Assembly (NCBI RefSeq): GCF_001435295.1
Contig: NZ_CM003594.1
Coordinates: forward strand, 2,108,001-2,172,000
Length of the DNA: 64,000 nt
Direction: 5' to 3'
DNA from: Psychrobacter sp. P11F6
GTDB lineage: Bacteria > Pseudomonadota > Gammaproteobacteria > Pseudomonadales > Moraxellaceae
The notes below the pieces were generated by a model. The model did not search any database. It was not told the origin of the DNA and was given only the letters and a program-made list of their open reading frames with translations. A program made the position numbers and the translations under genes. Positions 18,637 through 26,312 of this stretch are shown here, piece after piece; position 1 is the first letter of the stretch; every line of letters begins with the position of its first letter.

Positions 18637-18654
18637 GCCAAGACAAGCTTGGCT
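18632..18654 (-). terminator. Rho-independent terminator of the NADAR operon
   Basis: On the minus strand AGCCAAG pairs with CTTGGCT and is followed by TTTTTC. It lies 80 bases past the stop of the last gene in the 22792-18735 unit. Confidence 0.8.
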
Positions 18655-18734
18655 ATTCTCATATATCATAAAGTCACTTGGTTAGCATAAGTTTATCTTG
18701 ATAATTTTTACTACATAAATTACCGCTCTAACGA

Positions 18735-19469
18735 TCAAACCCAACCCGCTTCTAAAAGCTGCTCAGTATTACTTATTTTGAATTCATGATATAAATTAAA
18801 AAATACCGCAGGGTCTTCAATATTATCGAGCAACTCGCGTTTATTGAGCGCCACAAACATCGCCAGTGCATAAGCCGCACAATGGATAGACTTTTTAGGA
18901 TTAAACTCACGATCCGTAAAGGCTTGATATTGCATAACTTCTTCATGCAAATGCGGGTTTTGCTTTAGGGCATTCACATAGAGCCAATCATAAAATGTGG
19001 TCAATGGCTCTACGCTCCACTCCATGCCAAAATAATTATAGCCAATCAGTTCACCCGAGGTCATTAAGCGCTCGTCCTTTCTGGCCTGTCTTGGCGGCGC
19101 ACTTAACAAGTCAGTATAGGGACCACCATCCTCAAAAACCATACTGCTTTGAAAGGCATTTTCGACACTGTACTGCTGCGCATCTTGTTCATTTGTTAGC
19201 TTCAAGCTCAATGGACTCAGCGGAAAACTCAATTTATTACCAGACTTGCTCGATAGCTCAAGGACATGACTAAAGCCATACTTTTTGCGAATGACTTGAT
19301 GCATATCATTGATGGATTTTTTCTTCTGGCGACTGGCAAATCCCACATGCCGCTCAAACCTAACCATGTCTGTTTTTACCAGATTATCACTGTTGGTTCT
19401 CGGCATAAATACGGGTCTGTGTTCTACAATATCTTGTCTTTGATCCACAGAATTCTGTGTTTGTTGCAT
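18735..19469 (-). CDS. NADAR-domain protein, DarT1-associated antitoxin family
   Basis: The 244-residue protein matches the pattern of proteins named DarT1-associated NADAR antitoxins. It has HRPVFMPR near residue 18, ELSSKSG (71-77), SVENAFQSSMVF (101-112) with GGPYTDL, KDERLMTSG, TTFYDWLYVNALKQNP (158-172) and EFNPKKSIHCAA (189-199). NADAR domains remove ADP-ribose from guanosine, and the antitoxin forms reverse DNA ADP-ribosylation by DarT1. The usual partner toxin is not recognisable among the adjacent genes, so this is an orphan or is paired with something new. It is last of five minus-strand genes and is followed by a terminator. The family call rests on remembered motifs. Confidence 0.7.
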   Translation of the reverse strand: MQQTQNSVDQRQDIVEHRPVFMPRTNSDNLVKTDMVRFERHVGFASRQKKKSINDMHQVIRKKYGFSHVLELSSKSGNKLSFPLSPLSLKLTNEQDAQQYSVENAFQSSMVFEDGGPYTDLLSAPPRQARKDERLMTSGELIGYNYFGMEWSVEPLTTFYDWLYVNALKQNPHLHEEVMQYQAFTDREFNPKKSIHCAAYALAMFVALNKRELLDNIEDPAVFFNLYHEFKISNTEQLLEAGWV

Positions 19470-19592
19470 AGCAATGTGCCTTATATCAATAGTCTTTTAT
19501 AGCTAGTCTTATATAAATATTCTTTTACAACGGCTCTTATAAAAATTGACGTTAAAACGTGTTGTTCTGACATCAATTTTACGGATAGCTAC

Positions 19593-20333
19593 CTACTCAG
19601 CAGCATCTAATAACTTGTTAAGCGCCTCTACCATGGCATCATCTATGATACTGTCTTCCACATAGCTTATTACTTCGTCTATCGTGGTCAAATCCATTTC
19701 CCGAATACTCAAACTGGCTAGCTGCTCATTGATCGAGTCTAAACTGTCATTATCTTCAGTGTCGTCTAATAGATTTTCTTCAAATCTTCCTCTAACGAAC
19801 CAGTACATTTTTTCTAGCACGGTTTCTTTTTTGGTCAAAGTAGAATAGCCATCACCATAAATAAACAAGTTGAAATGATAAGGTATCTCTACCTCATTAA
19901 TGAAAAAAGTACGCTTACATTCTAGTGTATAGGCTTGAATGTCTTTGTCTTCAACGGATAGGTCTTCAGTGGCTTGGTCATCTTTATTGTTTTCATCACT
20001 GTCTTCATCGTATTCAATCGCCTCCTCTATCAATCCACCTAGTATTTGATAGTCGCCCACTTTGATTTTATGGTTGTAAATGATAGCGGACTCTGCGATT
20101 GCGTCAAAAATAATGGCGCTGACGTCTAACGTATGATCGTCGATATCATAGAAGCTTTTTAGCGCGGGTAAAAACTCGGTCAGCTTTTCTTCAGGTACTG
20201 GAATAAGAAACTGCTGCTCATATATTTTAATCATGTCTTCAGGCGCATAGGTATTGGCAGTATTGGTCTCGTTTCTACCAGTTGGCTGCAAAGGTGCAAA
20301 ATTATACGGGTTATCAGGATTAGTATCGGTCAT
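19593..20333 (-). CDS. Acidic hypothetical protein
   Basis: The 246-residue soluble protein is very rich in Asp and Glu (EEAIEYDEDSDENNKDD, NLLDDTEDNDSLD) and has no signal peptide or membrane segment. A mixed alpha/beta middle part (YTLECKRTFFINEVEIPYHF, LEKMYWFVRGRFEEN) suggests a folded domain. I do not recognise a family. It lies 123 bases upstream of the NADAR gene on the same strand and may be co-transcribed. The strong negative charge could fit a DNA-mimic or a binding partner of a basic protein, but that is only a thought. Confidence 0.6.
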   Translation of the reverse strand: MTDTNPDNPYNFAPLQPTGRNETNTANTYAPEDMIKIYEQQFLIPVPEEKLTEFLPALKSFYDIDDHTLDVSAIIFDAIAESAIIYNHKIKVGDYQILGGLIEEAIEYDEDSDENNKDDQATEDLSVEDKDIQAYTLECKRTFFINEVEIPYHFNLFIYGDGYSTLTKKETVLEKMYWFVRGRFEENLLDDTEDNDSLDSINEQLASLSIREMDLTTIDEVISYVEDSIIDDAMVEALNKLLDAAE

Positions 20334-20407
20334 TGGGGACGGCCTTTTTATTTGGGTATGCTGTGTTAAATGTTAATGCTACCAATTGATGAGTGATGTA
20401 TCACATC

Positions 20408-21049
20408 CTACTCACACTGCGGCAGATCATACTCGATGCTATCAACCATCTCATGACGCTGTTCAATGATAAGTTGATAACCGTTAATCACGCCATTATA
20501 CGGCAAGTGACCGTTATATTCTGCATAATGCGCAGCCAGACATTGTTGAATCACCGACTCACGCTTTGCCGCATTCATTTTGGCGATATTTTGCGGTAAA
20601 TACGCAACAGCTTTACTGCTAGCCACGCCGCGCGACATCCAGTTAGCGCCCTCACTCCATGTAAAGTCGATGACCGCTCGCAATTGATATTGCGGTAGCG
20701 GATAAGGATAATGCGCCAAGTCATATTGGATTTGCGCAATATCCTCTGCAAAGGTGTCGTACTTTATATCGAGCACGGATAATAGTGCTTTTAAGAATTC
20801 ATGAGCAGTAAAGTAGCTATCAATATCTGTCGCATTAAGTCCTAGTATGTCGCTAGACAATACATGACGCAGACGATCACAGGCAGATATGATGTGTTTT
20901 GGCGGATAACCCATGGCTTTGACAATATCTTGCGAACGTCGTTCACATTTCTCTATTTGGCTAACCGCCTCTTTTGCCAAAGGATGCCGCGGCGTATAAC
21001 GATGAGTATATTTGGAAGGCGTAAGATTTTGGCTATTGATATGAGACAT
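20408..21049 (-). CDS. Hypothetical protein, long paralogue of the 45777-46244 product
   Basis: The start is ATG 21049 because AGGAGT lies just upstream and MSHI aligns with the paralogue. The 213-residue product has a conserved N-terminal block (KYTHRYTPRHPLAKEAV, then RSQDIVKAMGYPPKHIISACDRLRHVLSS and YFTAHEFLKALLSVLDI) and a conserved C-terminal block (NGYQLIIEQRHEMVDSIE). The middle ~60 residues are absent in the shorter paralogue. The SQDIVKAMGY segment looks helix-turn-helix-like but is unproven. No named family is recognised. A long conserved leader precedes it (21058-21230). Confidence 0.7.
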   Translation of the reverse strand: MSHINSQNLTPSKYTHRYTPRHPLAKEAVSQIEKCERRSQDIVKAMGYPPKHIISACDRLRHVLSSDILGLNATDIDSYFTAHEFLKALLSVLDIKYDTFAEDIAQIQYDLAHYPYPLPQYQLRAVIDFTWSEGANWMSRGVASSKAVAYLPQNIAKMNAAKRESVIQQCLAAHYAEYNGHLPYNGVINGYQLIIEQRHEMVDSIEYDLPQCE

Positions 21050-21057
21050 CGGTGACT

Positions 21058-21230
21058 CCTGAACTCCGACAATAAGAATAAGCTTATATAGGCTCATCGA
21101 ATCAGGCATGGGTAACCTTGTCGGAGTACAGGCTCATGCGCTTTACCAGAGTGGTTTTATATCGTGCTGGAAGTTGCAATGTTTGCTAAGTGATTATTGA
21201 AGAACTTGGCAAACCGTTAAACCCACGATA
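21058..21230 (-). promoter_or_regulatory. Conserved structured leader, copy A
   Basis: In the gene direction it begins TATCGTGGGTTTAAC, then has CAACTTCCAGCACGATATAAAA, CTGGTAAAGCGCATGAG and finally CCTGTACTCCGACA. That last block is complementary, with one mismatch, to TGTCGGAGTTCAGG 45 bases later. The second arm includes the first bases of the AGGAG ribosome-binding site. A second inverted pair is TATCGTG (21224-21230) with CACGATA (21160-21166). Copy B upstream of the paralogue has the same layout. It could be a translational switch or an operator. Confidence 0.55.
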
Positions 21231-21286
21231 GTTTTTAGTTCTTTATAATAGTAATTAATAATGCCTTACTTCAAGGCTGATGGTAT

Positions 21287-21871
21287 TTAATCTTCACCAT
21301 GATATGTCGCGTCATCCATCCAGACAATGGGGTCTTCGCACAGATGTACCAAGTGATACCAAATATCTTCGCTACGGGCGATACGGTGATGACCACGTTC
21401 AAAATACTCTACTTCCCAGCTCTCAGGTAAGTTGATGAGCGTGCGTCTGGCGACGGCGACATCTAAGCATTCATCATCAACCTCAACCATGACTCTTATC
21501 ATCTCAGTATTCGAGGTCGGAAATGACAATTTCATATCAGCCACGTCTGGTATGCGGTCTGCTAAAACCTCACTGGGATAAATGCAAGGCGCTATTAATA
21601 GCGCACGCAAATTGTATTTATGGGCGAAATGATTGGCGAACCAGCCACCAAGTGAGTGCCCTGCCAAGACGACTCGAGGATACTCGCGCATTTTTTCTAA
21701 AATTAACGCCTCATAAATATCGAAAATCTCGTTGAAATTATCTCGATAATTGACGGTTTGGCAGGTTTTGGGCTCACGGCTAATACAAGTATATTTAGTG
21801 GTTTCATTGCTTGAATCAAGACCGTGAAAGAATAGTAAAAATGTGTCATTATTTTCAATGGGAAACATCAT
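21287..21871 (-). CDS. YqiA/UPF0227-like alpha/beta-hydrolase
   Basis: The 194-residue protein has an early FFHGLDSS oxyanion-strand motif, the nucleophile elbow AGHSLGGWFANH (Ser at about 73), and a late GHHRI motif whose histidine is the likely catalytic base. The length and layout fit small YqiA-type esterases. The substrate is unknown. It lies only 33 bases downstream of the 21905-22792 gene and is likely co-transcribed with it. It is separated from the following gene by the structured leader, so the five-gene row may hold two transcripts. Confidence 0.75.
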   Translation of the reverse strand: MMFPIENNDTFLLFFHGLDSSNETTKYTCISREPKTCQTVNYRDNFNEIFDIYEALILEKMREYPRVVLAGHSLGGWFANHFAHKYNLRALLIAPCIYPSEVLADRIPDVADMKLSFPTSNTEMIRVMVEVDDECLDVAVARRTLINLPESWEVEYFERGHHRIARSEDIWYHLVHLCEDPIVWMDDATYHGED

Positions 21872-21904
21872 GGCTTTTTCCTTTTCCTTTTATCATTGTG
21901 TCTT

Positions 21905-22792
21905 TTATTTATTAGCATTACTTTTATAATTCAACCATAGACCATAAATGCGCTCAGCGACATCCATAGGAATCCTCGTATATCCAGCACCAAATGACAC
22001 GTCATAGACCCTAGTCATCATCGCGAGAACCTCATCGGCGCTATCAGCACCCTCCTTAATCAGCATGTTAGCAATCTGCTCCGCCTCACTGCTGTACTCA
22101 TCCCAAGTATCATTGTAATAACATCCCACAATACCAAAGTCATAACGATAGATGATATCGGTGATAGACCTCATTAAGCTTGCACTCGCGTGGTCATAAT
22201 GTTCCGTCCATTGCTGGTATAACTGCTGACGTATGGGCAATACGCAAGGTAAAATAGGACGATCTTTAAGATCATTTCGTTTGTCTGCACTCACAACAGA
22301 TAAGGGTTTGGCGCCACCTTCCCATAGCAATGGACAAGACGAAAACATGCCTTTTTCGCACACATTCAAACGCCATATTCCCCACATCTCCTTGCTGGCA
22401 CGACTCATGGTATAGACAATAATTTGATTGAGATAATCACTATCATAGATGATATGTTGACGATCAATTCTCACGCCTTGCTTGGGCAAGACATCGGTAT
22501 AAGTGAGGGATATGTCACGTTCACTTGGTTCGGCAGCAACCACTACCTCAGAGCAATCTGGATCTCTCTTCATCAGCTCATAGGGAGCAACAAAGCTCAA
22601 TGTCTCATCGCTATTATTCACAAAGTAGATATCATCTTCATAGTTATTGATAGACTCGTTATGCAGATAAAACAACGGTATCTTTGGTTTAGTTTGTACC
22701 TTATCTTGAATGGATTTAGGCAGTTTTGATCCACTTGACCAATTTAAATTATCGATACGTTTTTGCTCAAAAGTGTTAGTTGTGTTTATCAT
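21905..22792 (-). CDS. Hypothetical protein
   Basis: The 295-residue protein has no signal peptide and no clear membrane segment. An N-terminal part contains IYFVNNSDETLSFVAPYEL, a Trp/Cys-containing core IWRLNVCEKGMFSSCPLLWEGG and a helical C-terminus (EEADEVLAMM-like, ending AERIYGLWLNYKSN). I recognise no family. It is first of the minus-strand row shared with the esterase. The ATG at 22792 follows AAAAATAAGGACAAT. Ordinary codon use gives no clear sign of recent transfer. Confidence 0.65.
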   Translation of the reverse strand: MINTTNTFEQKRIDNLNWSSGSKLPKSIQDKVQTKPKIPLFYLHNESINNYEDDIYFVNNSDETLSFVAPYELMKRDPDCSEVVVAAEPSERDISLTYTDVLPKQGVRIDRQHIIYDSDYLNQIIVYTMSRASKEMWGIWRLNVCEKGMFSSCPLLWEGGAKPLSVVSADKRNDLKDRPILPCVLPIRQQLYQQWTEHYDHASASLMRSITDIIYRYDFGIVGCYYNDTWDEYSSEAEQIANMLIKEGADSADEVLAMMTRVYDVSFGAGYTRIPMDVAERIYGLWLNYKSNANK

Positions 22793-23454
22793 AATATTGT
22801 CCTTATTTTTTAATTTATTTTGAATATCAGTAGCTTGTAGTATTTTTAATTTTTTTTAATTTTCAGATCAAATTTAAGTCAGACGAGCGTGTCCGCCGCT
22901 TTTAGAGCAACGTTAAAAAGTAAAATGAGTGTTTCAATGATTATTTTAGAAGTTATTTAAACTTATTTTTAACAATACGAAATCTGTGCCATCATTGATA
23001 TGACAGCTATAATTTATGAGTAGCTTGGGTTTAGTTGATTAGAAAAATAATGATTAATGCCAGTCAGAGTGTTGATATTTAACAGCAATAGCGAAGTTAT
23101 AGGGTGAAGCGTTGCGCCTCGAAGGTTAACTCTATGTTGCTGTTTTCCTGACTAAATAACATCCTAACTCAGTAACTATAATATAAAAATCGAGAAAAAT
23201 AAAGCGTCTAATTAAAGCGGGCGACAACTGCTGTCGCTCAGCGGTATCGAATACTTAAGTTAAAAACATAATTTGGATTGAAGCAGAGTATAACTTGATC
23301 ACTAAAGCGCTTATATATTAAAAACCGTTTAAATTTATAACCTACTCAAACTTATAGACTATTAAAATCTATCGGCAAATTATGAACTTTATAGATAGTA
23401 CACCCGCAATAAATGGACGACCCTTTAAAACTCGCTATTATTGACCGCTTAATA
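22793..23454. other. Long gap with nested inverted repeats
   Basis: About 660 AT-rich bases hold no gene. The only structure I see is the nested inverted repeat at 23062-23153 and a small GCGACAACTGCTGTCGC hairpin near 23221-23237. Confidence 0.5.
23062..23153. repeat. Nested inverted repeat
   Basis: AGTCAG (23062-23067) faces CTGACT (23148-23153). Inside it AACAGCAATAG (23081) faces CTATGTTGCTGTT (to 23144) with a two-base bulge. It may be an RNA hairpin or a decayed mobile end. Confidence 0.4.
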
Positions 23455-24333
23455 TTACTTATTTAGCGTAATCGCAGCCGACTTCAACCAAGCAGCTGCC
23501 TTACCTAGAGGACGCTGCTTGTGCCATACGATTTCTAAAGCCACTGGCCAATCATGATCGTTAAAGTCCAATATTGGCTCGACTAAAAAACCATTATCCA
23601 GAGCACTGGCTACCACATGTTCAGGCACGAATGCCCAGCCTAAATTACGCTGTACCAGCTCAACAATGACCCACTGGCTCTCGACCCACCAGACATCAGA
23701 TGCTATTCGCAATCGCGCTTTTTCTTCGCTATGGTTACGTGTTGCCACCATCAATTGCCGATAGCGTTTCAACTCCTCCCACCCCACTGGCTGATGAGCT
23801 AGCTCATGGTTCGGCGCGCACACCATTTTCATCGACACCCAACCAAGCCCATGAAAATTCAGCGCTGAAGGTAGTATCTCTTGACGCCACATAATGCCTA
23901 AATCGGCGCGATCTTCTAACACCAAGCGGCTGACATCTTCCATCAGCGGAAACAATAGTTCCAGCTCCACACTAGGAAATCGGCGCGAAAACTCTTCCAT
24001 CAAGCCGCCCAACGTTGCTTCGGGGTACAGCTCATCAACCGCCAGTACCAATCGACTCTCTACTCCTTCGCCCAGACTTTTGGCCACCCCGCGAAAATGC
24101 TCACAACGCTCTAGTATCACTCGCGCCTCTACCAGCAAGCGCTCTCCAGCTGGCGTCAGGACTGGATAGCGTCCACTGCGGACAAATAAGCTGTTGTCCA
24201 AATCAATTTCTAAATTTGATACCGCCGTGCTAATAGCAGACTGCGCCTTGCCTAGATAACGGGCGGCGGCTGAGAAAGAACCGGTCTCTACCGTGGCGAC
24301 AAAGGCTTGCAGTTGCTCTAATGAAAGGCTCAT
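23455..24333 (-). CDS. LysR-family regulator divergent to aceI (AceR-like)
   Basis: The 292-residue protein has an N-terminal winged helix-turn-helix (LEQLQAFVATVETGSFSAAARYLGKAQSAIS) and a C-terminal effector domain. It is divergent from the AceI-type efflux gene with 90 bases between the starts. This matches AceR/aceI pairs of Acinetobacter, in which the LysR protein induces the pump in response to its substrate. The effector here is not known. The AceR role is an inference from gene arrangement. Confidence 0.82.
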   Translation of the reverse strand: MSLSLEQLQAFVATVETGSFSAAARYLGKAQSAISTAVSNLEIDLDNSLFVRSGRYPVLTPAGERLLVEARVILERCEHFRGVAKSLGEGVESRLVLAVDELYPEATLGGLMEEFSRRFPSVELELLFPLMEDVSRLVLEDRADLGIMWRQEILPSALNFHGLGWVSMKMVCAPNHELAHQPVGWEELKRYRQLMVATRNHSEEKARLRIASDVWWVESQWVIVELVQRNLGWAFVPEHVVASALDNGFLVEPILDFNDHDWPVALEIVWHKQRPLGKAAAWLKSAAITLNK

Positions 24334-24423
24334 CTATCTAAAAATCCTATAGGTTCCAACTTGGTTATAATAGTTTAACAGATACAATAGGCGCGAAAAT
24401 AACTGATTCAACTAGGAAGCTTC

Positions 24424-24873
24424 ATGCGCACCGTGAAAGATCGTATTCGTCATACCTTGGGTTTTGAGATAATAGGTTTAATTATATTTGTACCGTTGGC
24501 AAGCTGGTTATTTGGCTTTGATATTCAGTCGATAGGCCTTATCGCCGTGGCTGCTTCGATTATCGCGACGTTGTGGAACTACTTTTATAACCTGTTATTT
24601 GACCACAGCATGCTGAAGCTACGCGGCAATGTACATAAGACGGTTCCACTACGGATGTTGCACGCGTTTTTATTTGAAGGTGGTCTACTGTTATTATTCC
24701 TACCAATAATTGCGTGGCACTTAGGCATCAGCCTCTGGCAAGCCTTTATCATGGATATTACGATGGCTACTTTTTACTTGGTACATGCTTTTGTTTATAA
24801 CTGGATTTATGACAATGTGTTTCCTATTCCAGCAAACCATCTGCTATCTCAACGTAATGATGTGATCGCCTAA
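24424..24873 (+). CDS. aceI: PACE-family efflux pump AceI
   Basis: The 149-residue inner-membrane protein has four helices arranged as two repeated bacterial-transmembrane-pair domains. Motifs are RIRHTLGFEIIGL with the essential glutamate Glu15, WNYFYNLLFD, HAFLFEGGLL and FYLVHAFVYNWIYDNVFPIP, all typical of proteobacterial antimicrobial compound efflux (PACE) proteins. These export chlorhexidine, acriflavine and, physiologically, short diamines by proton exchange. AGGAAGCTTC precedes the ATG. It is divergent from a LysR gene that likely controls it. Confidence 0.9.
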   Translation: MRTVKDRIRHTLGFEIIGLIIFVPLASWLFGFDIQSIGLIAVAASIIATLWNYFYNLLFDHSMLKLRGNVHKTVPLRMLHAFLFEGGLLLLFLPIIAWHLGISLWQAFIMDITMATFYLVHAFVYNWIYDNVFPIPANHLLSQRNDVIA

Positions 24874-24897
24874 TAGCAATGAGCCGTGCTAAAGATT

Positions 24898-25005
24898 TAT
24901 AGTCAATCCTATATAAATCAGATACGGTGTCAGGCTCGCTTAGTCTACTATTTGTAGTACTTTCGCTTGCCTTCCTTGTATCCAAATTATATTGAACCAA
25001 CTATA
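24898..25005. repeat. 108-bp dispersed palindromic repeat, second copy
   Basis: It starts TATAGTC and ends AACTATA, with a core TCTACTATTTGTAGTACTTTCG, GATACGGTGTCAGGCTCGCTTAG and CTTGCCTTCCTTGTATC. It is the same length as the copy at 10154 and inverted relative to it in the core. It fills most of the aceI-META gene gap. Confidence 0.7.
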
Positions 25006-25177
25006 TCAACATAAAAACAATTTGGTATTTGAATGGTTACTTGCGCTTGTATCGCTATCATTGCTTTGTAATAATGCCTGCATCTGCTAGTGTCTCATGT
25101 CAGTTATTGGGGCAGCAAGCACAATAATTTTGAGATAAATATTTCTATACAATAATTGAAGCAATAAAGGACTTTAT

Positions 25178-25666
25178 ATGAAAAATATGACCAAGATAAT
25201 GATGGTAAGCGTTTTAGCAGTGGGAACATTGGCAGCAGGTTGTCAAACCACATCTACGCCAAGTGCACCCGTTACCCAGCCTATTACCTCGGATGCATTA
25301 CAAGCCTATCATTGGCAACTCGTGGATGCCAAAAACACCAAGGGCGAGACCATTACTCCATTATTCTTTAATCCAGCCGAACCATTAACCCTCGATTTTG
25401 TGACGGCGAATGGGAGCAATATCGTTACTTTGATGAATACTTGTAACAATATGAGTGCTGAATATAAGGTAGTAAATGGCGAGGTAACCTTGGGTCCAGT
25501 AAGAAGCACAAGAATGGCTTGCCCTGCCCCACAAGCCAGCTTTGATAGTGCCGCACTAGCAACCGTAAATGGTAAATATAGCATGAGCAAAAATGCCAAT
25601 AACGTGCCTGTCTTGACCATTACCAATGCGAACCAAGTAGCGAATTTTAAAGCGGTTGCTAAATAG
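25178..25666 (+). CDS. META-domain lipoprotein (HslJ-like)
   Basis: The 162-residue protein has a lipoprotein signal (MVSVLAVGTLAAGC, Cys22). The META domain follows from about residue 45: YHWQLVDAKNTKG opens it, NTCNNMSAEYKV holds the conserved N-x-C-N region, and GPVRSTRMACP contains the usual TxMAC motif. Proteins of this class sit in the cell envelope and are linked to stress or novobiocin tolerance in E. coli HslJ. The AAAGGACTTTAT site gives a clear start. It is followed by a strong terminator, so it is monocistronic. Confidence 0.85.
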   Translation: MKNMTKIMMVSVLAVGTLAAGCQTTSTPSAPVTQPITSDALQAYHWQLVDAKNTKGETITPLFFNPAEPLTLDFVTANGSNIVTLMNTCNNMSAEYKVVNGEVTLGPVRSTRMACPAPQASFDSAALATVNGKYSMSKNANNVPVLTITNANQVANFKAVAK

Positions 25667-25702
25667 TTATTGCCGTATAGAGTACTAAACTAGCCACTCA
25701 AT

Positions 25703-25739
25703 AAAAAAGCCTCACTATTAATAAGTGAGGCTTTTTTTG
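25703..25739 (+). terminator. Rho-independent terminator
   Basis: AAAAAGCCTCACT pairs with AGTGAGGCTTTTT around ATTAATA and continues into a T run. It ends the META gene and could also act for the convergent gene at 25879. Confidence 0.9.
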
Positions 25740-25878
25740 TCTATATTTATTATCTGAATACGGAATTTAGATTTAGTGCAGAACTAAATCCTCAGTAAAT
25801 AATCCGATTTTTTAGAAAATATAAGGTTCCCATAATAAATACGGAATTAATGAGCAGCCGATGGAAAGTTAAAAAATA

Positions 25879-26265
25879 CTACTTAAACCTATTTGCAAAC
25901 CAGATTACCAGCTCACGAGCTGGCGCATCATCCAACGCTTGGGGGATTTGGACATACGTCATAACGCAGTCATTCAGATCCGTCAGCATATGCAACAGTA
26001 AGCCCAAACCTATGACTCTATATGGCTTAGGCAGCACTAACATAGCCACATATACTGCCATTGCATAATAACTGTGCAGCGGGTGAAAGTTAATACTACA
26101 GCGATTGGGCGAGAAAATAGGCGTTGCTAGCAGATGATCCAAATCAACCAACATAGTGGCGAGCAGTATCAGATAAACCTTTTTATAATCATTGCGGAAA
26201 AACACATAGGCAACTATTAAAGGCATGCCGAAGTGAAAAAAGTAGTGAATTAAGGTTTGCGTCAT
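25879..26265 (-). CDS. DUF6122-family membrane protein
   Basis: The 128-residue protein has four predicted membrane helices and conserved polar motifs between them: HYFFHFGMP at the start, LVDLDHLLATPIFSPNRCSINFHPLHSYYAM in two adjoining segments, and HMLTDLNDC late. The paired D-x-D-H and H-P-L-H residues recall metal-dependent membrane hydrolases (a YdjM/LexA-regulated type), but the catalytic role of DUF6122 is unknown. It is alone, convergent with the META gene and on the same strand as cynR upstream. Confidence 0.75.
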   Translation of the reverse strand: MTQTLIHYFFHFGMPLIVAYVFFRNDYKKVYLILLATMLVDLDHLLATPIFSPNRCSINFHPLHSYYAMAVYVAMLVLPKPYRVIGLGLLLHMLTDLNDCVMTYVQIPQALDDAPARELVIWFANRFK

Positions 26266-26312
26266 TGACCTTTTGCCTATCTTATCGTGACCGTTCGTTT
26301 TTTAAGTTTATT

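Noticed and set aside
18735..19469. Complete DarT1-NADAR toxin-antitoxin pair
   Set aside because: Only the NADAR member is visible; no neighbouring product shows ADP-ribosyltransferase motifs.
21118..21180. tRNA-like D-arm string (CTGGTAAAGCGCATGAG) in the leader
   Set aside because: There is no acceptor stem or T-arm that pairs, and the second copy does not keep the GATTCGA-like stretch. It is part of a leader, not a tRNA gene.
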